NCBI RefSeq assembly: GCF_027943255.1
Contig: NC_072893.1
Span: forward strand, 99,331,784 to 99,395,783
Reading direction: 5' to 3'
Source: Anastrepha obliqua
Taxonomy: Eukaryota; Arthropoda; Insecta; Diptera; Tephritidae
DNA: 64,000 bases
A program made the position numbers and the translations under genes. Position 1 is the first letter of the stretch. Every line of letters starts with the position of its first letter. Under the pieces are notes generated by a model. It saw nothing but the letters and a program-made list of their open reading frames with translations, made no database searches and was not told the DNA's origin. Positions 55,620 through 64,000 of this stretch are shown here, in pieces.

Positions 55620-56470
55620 GCAACTACAATAATATGCAGCGTAGTTTATAAAACGAAATTTGTTTGCCCAACCTTAACCTTAATATCGTCCAACAGATTT
55701 TCAATTTTTTCAGAACTGCAATTTTTTCTTTGGAAAGCCAATTTTTCACTACTTTTGCTGCATGCTTGGGGTCGTTATCATGCGTGAATAACCAGTTAAC
55801 TGATATGGGCTCGAAGTAATACGGCTTCATCATATTTTTGAGAATATTAAGATAAGTAAAGTTATCCATATTGCAATTTATTCTCACTATTGGCCCAACT
55901 CCATTTCAAGCAAATGATCACCAATCTTTCAAGCTACGCCCACCATGCTTTACAGTCTTTGTTTTATAGCGGAGATTAAACTTTTAGTTTTTGCTCGATG
56001 ATCTAAGGTCTTCCCATCAGGACTAATCATATAAATTTTAGTATAGGCATTTGCGAAAGGCAAACTTGCCTTGATATTTTTTTCGGTAACAGTTTTTTTT
56101 TCCTGCTTAAAAGCCCATATCATTTATTTTCTTGAAGGCATCTTCGCACAAATCTGCTTGATATATTCGTCCTACATTCCTCATTTATTTCCAGCGTTAT
56201 CGCTCGAGAGGTCTTGATAGGGGCACGCTTACTTTTCTTAACGATGGCCTTGTCCTGCTAAATTGTATTGTTTCGATCAGGCGTCTTTCAAACTTTCGTT
56301 CTTTTTGTACCAACTAATACATTTGATGACCTTATATTACCATTTTACGTGAATTGCTAATTGTTGCAAATTTTGTTTGTTTTGAAGCTTCTTCGTAAAG
56401 GTCTCAAATAATGTTTTTCTTTTCAAGTGAACAGTGAGGCCCTCTTCCCATTTTTGTACCCACTAACGAT
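55620..56470 (-). mobile_element. Tc1-like element remnant
   Basis: On the minus strand it starts near 56455 (MGRGPHCSLEKKNII, then KFATISNSRK), the usual Tc1 N-terminus. At 55887-55624 it has the catalytic block MDNFTYLNILKNMMKPYYFE, WLFTHDNDPKHAAKVVKNWL with the second Asp. Intervening sequence is frameshifted. Ends are not clear. Confidence 0.7.
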
Positions 56471-56584
56471 TTTAAAGGGAACAATTACATTTGCAATTAT
56501 AACAGGCAAGAACTTACCAAAAATAGCTTTAATTGTCTTAACTAATAATTGAAATTTAACTACTATATATATAATATACATATA

Positions 56585-57085
56585 AAGAGTTTTCCAATAA
56601 GAAGTGTTATTTTGATATTCAAAGAAAAATGCTATTTTTTAATATGAATGATCGGATGTTTATTTCATTACAAAGAGGAAGGTATACCGTTATTAGTGGA
56701 AAATAACATCAGGCAAATGACCACCACCCCCACGCTTACAGGACAATATCCTTTTCATGAAATTTTCCAAAACCGAGTTGCAAAGTGGCTGCCCTATGTC
56801 CTCGATAGCCTCGCGAGTTCCGTCTTTGAAAAAGAAAAAAATCACAAGGTGTTAAATCACAAGATCTCGGTGACCAATTGTGATCACCTCTTCGAGAGAT
56901 AACACGGTCCGAAAACTTTTCCCGTAAAAGATCAATGGTTTCGTTGCTCGTGTGGTACGTAGCGCCGTCTTGTAAAATAAACGTTGTCCAGATCAATACC
57001 ATCCAATTCCGGCCATAAAAAATCGTTAATCATCTCTAGATAGCGCAATCCTATTCAAAATAACACCTGCTATTGGAAAACCCTT
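56585..57085 (-). mobile_element. DD41D-type mariner deletion derivative (about 500 bp), sister of 50284-50837
   Basis: Ends AAGAGTTTTCCAATAAG and AAGGGTTTTCCAATAGCAGG (inverse), flanked by TA. Minus frame 57002-56736 encodes [20 protein letters not shown] and [12 protein letters not shown], then shifts frame where 50284-50837 continues with WGHVKKK. The N-terminal half of the transposase is deleted as in the sister copy. Confidence 0.85.
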
Positions 57086-57100
57086 TAGCCAAAATTATTA

Positions 57101-58125
57101 GGCACCCCACTAAAATACAAGTGATTTCAAATGTGGTTACCAGAGTAACCGCAGCTTTTTACAAATGTGTGTCAAACCTTTGATTACAACAATAAATTGT
57201 ATTGCACAGCAGGTGTGCCATGGACCTGCTGCGTAAAGTCTAATAAGTTGAATTTTTAAAGGTATACTTAAAATATTTGGCATTTTAAATTTGGTCGTCA
57301 TTGTATGAATAATCTTTAGTGCAAAATTATTAAGCCGATACATAATTTCTTACGGCAAAAAGTGAGAATCCATGTTTTAAGTGATGTTGGGAAGTCTCAG
57401 GCTGAGATTGCCAATTTGGTCGTCTGTCAAGGATCGTAAAAAAATTGGGGAAAAGCATTTAGAATGGGCTCTCCGATACCAACATTTTACGGAGGAAGAT
57501 TGGTCGAATATTATGAGGTCTGATGAGTCGAACTTCGAGGGAGGCGTAGTTTGCAGCATTTTAAAATATTATATTAACAATCGACCATGCCTTAGACCAA
57601 TTTCGAGGAAATAACACAAATCTTATAAAACGACATTTTTTTTCTTTCCTACAGGTATTTGGAACACCTATTGTGACCTGGGCAATGGTTTGCCGAGGAA
57701 TACCATCCAAATTCATGGTACCCACTGTTAAGCATGGCTACAGGCATTCTGATGTGGCGCTGTATGGCTGCTGATGGTGTCGGCGAAATGTTCATCTGCG
57801 AGGTTCGCATGAACAATGAAAAATACATAAATGTTTTAGAGACTGTACTTTCGCCTTCAATAACGCGCGTTTTCGGCGACACTAATTTAGTTAGAGCTCA
57901 ACATGGAGGCTCCATGGAGGACATGTGGGCTATTTCAAAACATAAGATAAAATAATAAAGAATAATATCCCAAACAGCCCTGAAAAACGGTTTAATTTAC
58001 GAGTAGAGCACCATAAGTAGAGCCGAATGTTCAAAGATTGTACGCAGCATGCCCCAGAGAACTGTTATCAAAGGAAGGTGGACCTACTAATTATTAATGT
58101 TTTTATTAGTAATTAATGGAGTGCC
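57101..58125 (+). mobile_element. Tc1-like element, degraded
   Basis: Inverted ends ggcaccccactaaaa / attaatggagtgcc with TA. Transposase pieces: HLEWALRYQHFTEEDWSNIM, RSDESNFE (about 57450-57540), VTWAMVCRGIPSKFM-like text, then YINVLETVLSPSITRVFGDT (57811-57885). The second catalytic block is unclear. Stops in every piece. It starts 16 bases after the DD41D derivative at 56585-57085. Confidence 0.75.
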
Positions 58126-58326
58126 TAATACTTTTTTCAAAGTATTCAAATTAGAATTAGCTAAGCAATTTTGTGTATGTGCATGTAATAACATAGAGCC
58201 ACAATTGCACAATTTTTGGCAAATGGTCATGTGGGTAATGTTGGTCGGATGAAAAGAGGAAGAAAGGTGATGTGTTAGAAATCCCACTGAAGGTGCTGAA
58301 TTTATAGGTACATATAAATATTATAA

Positions 58327-59430
58327 TGGGTTGGGGAATAAGTTCATAGGAATATGTTTTACCGAAGACTTTTATTTCAACAAAAAACAATATTTATATC
58401 AATAAGTTAATCAATTATATATTCGCCGTTGCTGTTTACAACCTCTTCCCACCTTTCAACCAATTTGTTGATGCCGTTCCGCCTGGTCTGGTGTCAAAGA
58501 AGTTGTTGATCCAGTTTTTAAGGACTTTTCTGTTATCAAAGGTAACGCCTTTCATATGGTTTGAAAAGATGGTAATCGGTTGGAGCAAGGTCTGGAGAAT
58601 ACGGTGGATGCTGGAAGACCTCCCATTTGAGCTCTTGGAGTGCGACTTTGACGTCTTGTCCAACGTAAGGTCCTGGCGTTGTCGTGAAGGAGTATGATTT
58701 GATTATGTCGATCAGGTCTTTTTAGTCGATTAGCCTCATTCACGCGGTGTAGCTGGGCAATGTACGGCTCCTTGTTGACCATCCCATTCTCTTCGAGCGT
58801 TTCCCAGTGCACCATGCCCTCTCAGTCCCACCAAACACATATCATCTTCTTTGGATTAAGCCGGTTTAACTCTCGGCTTTTACATATCTCTTACCCGCCC
58901 ACTCCTTTCTTTGCTTCATATTGATGTATAGGCACCACTTCTCATCTTACATGACAATTCGGCACAAAAAGTGCTGTTTATAACCAAGCAATTTGTTGTT
59001 CTCTTGAGGAACCGAGGCTCCCAATTTGACGGTAAATCTCATTGAATGAAGATGATTGAGAATCGTTTTATGATTTTAGTTCATTTTTTCCGCCAATTCA
59101 CGACTGGTTTGGCGACCGTTCTCATTCAAAGGTGGTTTGAGACGTTCTTCATCGAATTCAGAAGCCTTTCCCTGCGGGACGTATCATCGACGTCAAAGTC
59201 GCCATTTTTGAACTTTGCAAACCATTTCCATGCGGTGACACCTTCTCCATTCGCGTCGCAAATGTTCCGGGCTGCTTCGGAAGCTTTTTGACCTCGATGA
59301 ATAGCAAAGAAGAGAAGTGTCGAAAATGTTGATTTTTGTCTCCTAAATATTCCATTTCCAAGCTTCAAGACTAATGAAAGAACTAAATAACTCAAAAATA
59401 CAATTAACATAATTTTTTAGAGCAGAAAGA
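58327..59430 (-). mobile_element. mariner element, degraded
   Basis: The left end ggttggggaataagttcata is mariner-like; no matching right end is seen. The minus strand reads, from the right, FAIHRGQKASEAARNICDAN, WFAKFKNGDFDVDDTSR (59340-59160), then 58815-58552 (VHWETLEENGMVNKEPYIAQ, NQIILLHDNARTL with the second Asp), then WINNFFDTRPG near the end. Frames are broken at several points. Confidence 0.75.
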
Positions 59431-59481
59431 GTTCTATCGTTTTATCGAATGAATACTTTCCCTTTGCCCTTGATTTAAGTA

Positions 59482-60080
59482 CAGGGCCCGCCATCTATCG
59501 TTACGGATTTGAACTAGGTATTATTTGAAGAATGGTAACACTTAGCTGTCATCTGATTTGACAGAAAATTAGTTTTATTCTTCCGCTGAACGAAAATGGT
59601 GGTGTATACGCTCAAAGAACGCTGGGAAATATTGCGACATTACTTTGAAAATCATGGTAATGTTGCAGAATGTGTACGAATATTACGTACGGCAATGGGA
59701 AGAAAAAAAACACCGAATGAAGCGTATGTGCGTTACTTTGCGAAAAAAGTAAGAGAAACTGGGTTGCTTATTGACAAACCAATGCGTGACCGACCAAAAA
59801 CCGTGCGTACTCCCGAAAATATTGCTGCTGTGGCCGAGAGTGTTCGTGAATCACCAGGAACATCAGTTCACCGTCGCTCTCAACAATATAATCGAAAATG
59901 TGTTGAAAAATTGGACCGATCGTATGGGATGGTGCATGGCTAGTCGAGGCAGCCATATGAATGAAGTTGTGTTCCATCATTAACCGGAAGGATTGTACTT
60001 CAAAAAACCGTTTGGAAAAATATTGAATAGTTTATTTTTTATAACATTTTTAAATCCGTAAAGTTATATGGCGGACCCTT
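59482..60080 (+). mobile_element. DD41D-type mariner deletion derivative, sister of 39835-40444
   Basis: Inverted ends CAGGGCCCGCCATCTATCGT / AAGGGTCCGCCATATAACTT, flanked by TA. Frame 59596-59943 gives [20 protein letters not shown] through [20 protein letters not shown], then at HRRSQQ jumps in another frame to the transposase end ([20 protein letters not shown], readable to 59983). The whole catalytic domain is deleted, at a different point from the sister copy. Confidence 0.88.
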
Positions 60081-60084
60081 TATA

Positions 60085-61275
60085 AAAGGTTAGGTAAGTA
60101 ATGGTAAAAAATCTTCACTAATTCGTGAAGATATTTATATTCTTTAAAAACATTGTATGGGGAGAAGCGCGAAATTAATTTGATATTGCCTGTTCGCGTA
60201 ATTAAAAAAGAAAACCGCATACGCACAACAATTTAAAAGTGCTGCTCTTTATTAATTTCTGTCCTTATATTGTGCTTAAAACTAAGATTAAAGGAATAGC
60301 GGAAATGAAAGAACAGTACGTGGGGAGTTAGAGAAAGTATAGGTGAGTAAGGTAAGTAGAAATAAGAAGAACGGAAGGTATAGCTGTAGAAATAGAGTCA
60401 ATGATCGAAAGTAAATAACGAAAGGTAAGGAAGGCGAAAAACAGTAATGGATATACTTATATATGTATAGAAAAATAACTTAATATTAAGCTTAAATATA
60501 ATTTATCTTTACATATTTATTTATCTAATTTCAATTTAAATTTAAAACTTTAAACAATATTTCTATTAGCTACTTAATACTAATTTTAATTTATCAAATT
60601 CAGTTTTATTTTATTTTATTCTATTAGAAAGTATCCCACAATCTGGCTTGACAAATGGCAAGGGCGTTTTGACACTCTCTTATTTCAGGGTAGCATTTAC
60701 GAGGGAAACATTTTTTCCCATTTTTTTTTAAAGGCGTGGTTTCCCATACAAAATTTCTCTCCCAAAATCTGAGATTACAAAATAATCCTCGATAATAAAG
60801 AGTGTAAAGAAAAACGTCAAAGTAAAAACTAAATAAAATGGATGCCGGGAAAGAAAACAGATTTGTAGACATAATTCTAATAAAATGTTTGTTAGGTATT
60901 ATTAATTAGGAATTCATTTTACAGAAAAAAGCGTGTGTCCATAAACGTGTGTTCTTTTATTTCTTATTATGAAATGCAATATTGAATTTCGAATGCGTTT
61001 TGATGCCATAATTTTTTGAAACCTCAGTAAACGTCGTTTACGGATTTCCTCTAACTGTTTATCCTCAGCAGCCAATTGCGCAATTAAATTAGCTATTCCT
61101 TCTCCTTGTCTCTTCTTCATATCGTTAATAATAATTAAACAAACTAAAAACACCGAAATATTCCACCAAAATAAATTCTATAAAGAAAAACCTTTCACAA
61201 CAGTATTGACAGCTGATTGTCAATTTTGCAGGTAAACTGCCATATGTGAACGGGTAGGTTAATTTTGTGGATTTA
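60085..61275. other. no gene firmly recognised
   Basis: The minus frame 61153-60914 contains a basic helix-like stretch (IANLIAQLAAEDKQLEEIRK, then RRLLRFQK) that resembles the start of a Harbinger-type protein, but the frame is short and stands alone. The rest is A+T-rich. Confidence 0.35.
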
Positions 61276-61277
61276 TT

Positions 61278-61590
61278 GGCGGCCGCCGTAGCCGAATGGG
61301 TTGGTGCGTGATTACCATTCGGAATTCACAGAGAGAACGTTGGTTCGAATCTCGGTGAAAGCAAAATTAATAAAAACATTTTTCTAGTAGCGGTCGCCCC
61401 TCGGCAGGCAATGGCAAACCTCCGAGTGTATTTCTGCCATGAAAAAGCTCCTCATAAAAATATCTGCCGTTCGGAGTCGCCTTGAAACTGTAGGTCCCTC
61501 CATTTGTGGAACAACATCAACACGCACACCACAAATAAGAGGAGGAGCTCGGCCAAGCACCTAACAGAAGTGCCAATTATTTATTTTATT
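61278..61590 (+). repeat. tRNA-headed SINE, full-length reference copy
   Basis: The head gccgccgtagccgaatggg ... ggttcgaatctcgg has an A-box (TAGCCGAATGG at 61289-61299) and a B-box (GGTTCGAATCTC at 61342-61353), internal RNA polymerase III promoter elements. The spacing allows a long variable arm, as in tRNA-Ser/Leu. A body (cctcggcaggcaatggcaaa, gttcggagtcgccttgaaac) and the tail with aggaggagctcggccaa follow, then an A+T-rich end. About 310 bp. Five other copies or fragments lie in the window. I associate this sequence with tephritid flies from memory. Confidence 0.88.
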
Positions 61591-62365
61591 AATGCATATG
61601 TGAACGTAAATGAGATACAACAGATCAGTTAATTTCGTATTTCGTGCATAATAATATATATACAAGGGGAGTTCAATAAGTACCCGCGTTAGAAATGAAG
61701 ACACAATTTTTTCAAAAAATTGGCCGTCGTTTGATAGATGGCAGCACATGATACTTACACCAATTCCCCTCAGGAACACCCTCTGTCATCAAAGTGTACA
61801 GAAATTGCCGATGCCGAAGCTCAGTCGGTCTCTAACTATAATAAAGCATTTGGAGTTAGAAAAATGAAAAGGACTTTATTTGCATGAAAAATTACAAATT
61901 TACTATTTATAGCTTAAAGTTTGTATACCTTAATATATTTGGCGTGGCTAAGAGTTAGGAAAATGTATTCATATGGTCTAAAACTAATACATCTTAAAAT
62001 TTCATATACTGCTAATGTAATCCATAAATTTACGTTGACCAAATGCCATGAGCCGTAGGTGAAAAATGCGGAAAGTGGGTACAATTGCTCGTATAGGTGT
62101 CGGAACGCTGCACTTATTTGAGCACAGGCACATAACGACCGTCCCGTGTCCAACACCTGAAGCTATTTACACCATCACCACAGCACGCTTAATGTCATCC
62201 ATGAAATTGTCTGTAGCACCCTATATGACAATGGTAGAAATACGCGCATTTTTGCCTTCGTTTCTCTTGCACGTATATGAACTCTTGTAAATAAAAACTT
62301 TTAAAAACAATTTATTTACAAAAATTCGAATAAAACATACTAACTGTAGCCGGTGACCGTTATTA
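61591..62365. other. short mariner-like end and unassigned sequence
   Basis: aaggggagttcaataagtac at 61665 resembles a mariner terminal repeat, but no transposase or second end was found. The remainder shows nothing. Confidence 0.3.
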
Positions 62366-62696
62366 TGGGCCCTATTATGAATTGGATTCGATCTGCGATA
62401 TTCGCTGGTTGTCGAAGATCCAAAATCGAATGTCAGGCCCTTATTACTTATTACTCATGAGCAACATTCGATCTTCGACTGTAGTCGAAAGTGCTGATCG
62501 AACGAATTTTCATTTGGTATTATGGTGCTCATTCGTTGAAGAATAGGAATATTGTGAATTTCGATCGCTCGACACATTTACAATAGATAATTTGTTCTCA
62601 GCTGATACAGCAAATAAAAATAAAAGAAAAACCGATTGTGTTGAAATTCTTTGCTAACAACATTTTTAAAAGTTAAAAAAAGTATTTTTTGTGAAA

Positions 62697-63230
62697 ATGA
62701 GTACAACGGAGTTGTGGTTCGACGATTTATCGGACGATGAAAGATTAGTGGAACTAGCTAGAAATAGAAAACAGTTCAGGGGCGCATCCAACCCCCTAGA
62801 AATGGCTTCCACTGAGTAAGTTTAGAATTTTCAAAATGTGTTGACGTACTTAATATTACAGAAATTTCCTTACAGATTTTTAAAGAACTTTAGATTATCT
62901 AAAGAGGCGTTTATGAACCTACTGTCCAGTACAGAAAACCAGTTGCAGCAGTGCACTCGAGCCAAATCCATTCCAAATATTTTAAAGCTAGCCACAGTTC
63001 TACGACTTTATGCTCAGGGATCGAACCAATTGAGTATTGGTAATGAAGGTATGCTAGGACTTGCTCAACCCACTGTGTCTGTTGTGCTATCGGAAACAAT
63101 ATATGTCCTGGAAAATTATATTTGCCAAAGATGGATACAATTTAGTAGTACAGAGGCTGATCTGCAACAAAGAAAAGCACATTTTTATAGCAAATACAGC
63201 ATAAGTAATGAAAATCTTAGAATATTATAG
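62697..63230 (+). pseudogene. Harbinger transposase, two exons, lacking the DDE core
   Basis: Exon 1 is 62697-62815 (MSTTELWFDDLSDDERLVEL), donor gtaag at 62816; exon 2 starts at 62876 after tacag, phase 2. Exon 2 reads EFLKNFRLSKEAFMNLL, NILKLATVLRLYAQGSNQLS, LAQPTVSVVLSETIYVLE, typical of the HARBI1/Harbinger N-terminal half. The frame ends TAG at 63228-63230 just before the expected GCVDGTH.I catalytic block, which is absent. Probably an internal deletion; the product could not cut DNA. Confidence 0.8.
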
Positions 63231-63299
63231 AAAAATCTAAAAAGTATTAAATAGAAACCTTTACGCCAAAGTTTCTGTTTTATTTTTGTTATAAATTTT

Positions 63300-63684
63300 C
63301 TTTATTCAATTATTCGTCATTCGAAAAAAATATGTATTTCAGTTCCTCTAGGTATTTCAGTCCATACCTGCCAAAGGAAAATAAAAATGTATTTCTATAA
63401 ACATCACAAAAAAAAAACCATTATTAACCTTAATCCATTTTGCTGCCGTTCTAACTGGTGGTCCCAAGCAATTCAGCTCCGTTGTAAATTCCTCCCATTT
63501 TTTTGCTGCTTGAACTTTGGTGCAAATCGATTTTGCGAATTGTAGATTCTCTTCCATTAATGAAACTAGCCTTTCTAATTGCTGTTTGGTACTCACGACT
63601 TTCGACCTGCATAAAATTAACAAAATTAGTATATATTTATTATTTGGTTACTATAAATCCATAAATAATCGCAAACAACTTACA
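63300..63684 (-). pseudogene. Harbinger partner protein (Myb/SANT-like DNA-binding), spliced
   Basis: The minus frame 63610-63436 reads SKVVSTKQQLERLVSLMEEN, then SICTKVQAAKKWEEFTTELN and CLGPPVRTAAKWIK, the conserved start of the Harbinger Myb/SANT-like (trihelix) protein. An intron may split the start codon: AT before gtaagt near 63684 and G after the acceptor near 63609. A last exon (VWTEIPRG or, with a shift, GLKYLEELKYIFFSNDE) may begin near 63368 after ttggcag. Possibly broken by one indel there. Confidence 0.6.
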
Positions 63685-63780
63685 TTTTAACAAGTTTTCC
63701 CACTATACGCTACACAATCGAAAGAAAAAATTGCATTCGACTCTAAATTCGGTATACAACGAAAATTTCGACAGGGTTGC

Positions 63781-64000
63781 ACCGCTCATACCAAGCGGAC
63801 CGAATGGGTAGAGCATCTGAAGTCCTGCAACTTCACCTCTGGTGTCAGCAAGCTCTGGTCCACCGTAAGGTCCCTGTCGAACCCGACGAAGTGCAATGAC
63901 AAGGTTGATATCACCTTCAACGGCCGTGCTTCGTCGGATCCGAAGAGATGCGCGTGCTATTTAAACCGCCAATTTATTCTGCATCCTCCGGCCGACAGAT
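63781..64000 (+). mobile_element. LINE ORF2 start of RT region, runs off the right edge
   Basis: Open frame from 63781 to the edge: HTKRTEWVEHLKSCNFTSGV, SKLWSTVRSLSNPTK, FNGRASSDPKRCACYLNRQF. This is the linker-to-RT region of jockey-like LINEs (W..HL..CN..TGV.KLWSTVKSLSNP). It is markedly G+C-richer than its neighbours and unbroken over 73 codons, so it may be a young insertion. Confidence 0.7.

Larger units (their letters stand above)
62369..63700 (+). mobile_element. PIF/Harbinger element, two-gene type, truncated
   Basis: The left end GGGCCCTATTATGAATTGGA is preceded by TTAT. It carries a transposase on the + strand (62697-63230) and a Myb/SANT-like partner on the - strand (63684-63300), converging. 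The matching right end is not seen; a LINE sequence begins by about 63781. A two-protein layout is typical of Harbinger elements. Confidence 0.75.

Noticed and set aside
61278..61360. A genuine tRNA gene
   Set aside because: The same head occurs with the same downstream body in several copies and lacks a proper acceptor stem, so it is the SINE head.

Overview
The window looks like a piece of a higher-dipteran (fly) genome, most likely a tephritid fruit fly. This rests on one fly-type host gene (a Socs16D-like SOCS6/7-class gene), high A+T content, very large transposon-filled introns, and many copies of a tRNA-headed SINE that I associate from memory with Tephritidae. There are no bacterial-style operons, CRISPR arrays or phage genes. 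Family names come from reading translations, not from database searches.

Host gene. One gene runs on the + strand across most of the window. Six coding exons join in frame: 4802-5875, 25028-25122, 25194-25362, 51008-51098, 51158-51265 and 51340-51484. They encode a low-complexity N-terminal part, an SH2 domain and a C-terminal SOCS box, ending in a stop followed closely by a polyadenylation signal. The 5' end lies outside the window. Two introns are huge (19.2 kb and 25.6 kb); the other three are 59-74 bp. Three exon-like segments inside the largest intron (25978, 28068 and 28924 onward) may belong to an unidentified nested gene.

Transposon load. 1-4600: mariner tail, Ty3/gypsy relic, piggyBac-type MITE, antisense LINE, foldback element. 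5876-25027 (first big intron): two mariners, LOA-like and other LINE fragments, a copia fragment, a DD41D mariner, Tc1 relics, TTAA and TA MITEs. 25363-51007 (second big intron): SINEs, a long chain of LINEs with other elements nested inside them, a foldback element, a mariner split by a LINE, a Tc1 element with about 216-bp terminal inverted repeats, and a BEL/Pao fragment. 51485-64000 (downstream): TA MITEs, Tc1, mariner and DD41D relics, SINEs, a broken Harbinger element, and the start of another LINE running off the right edge.

Nearly every transposase or reverse transcriptase is broken by stops, frameshifts or internal deletions. The main interest is the nesting order (a relative clock of insertions), several families present as deletion derivatives, and a host gene that must splice across about 45 kb of such sequence.
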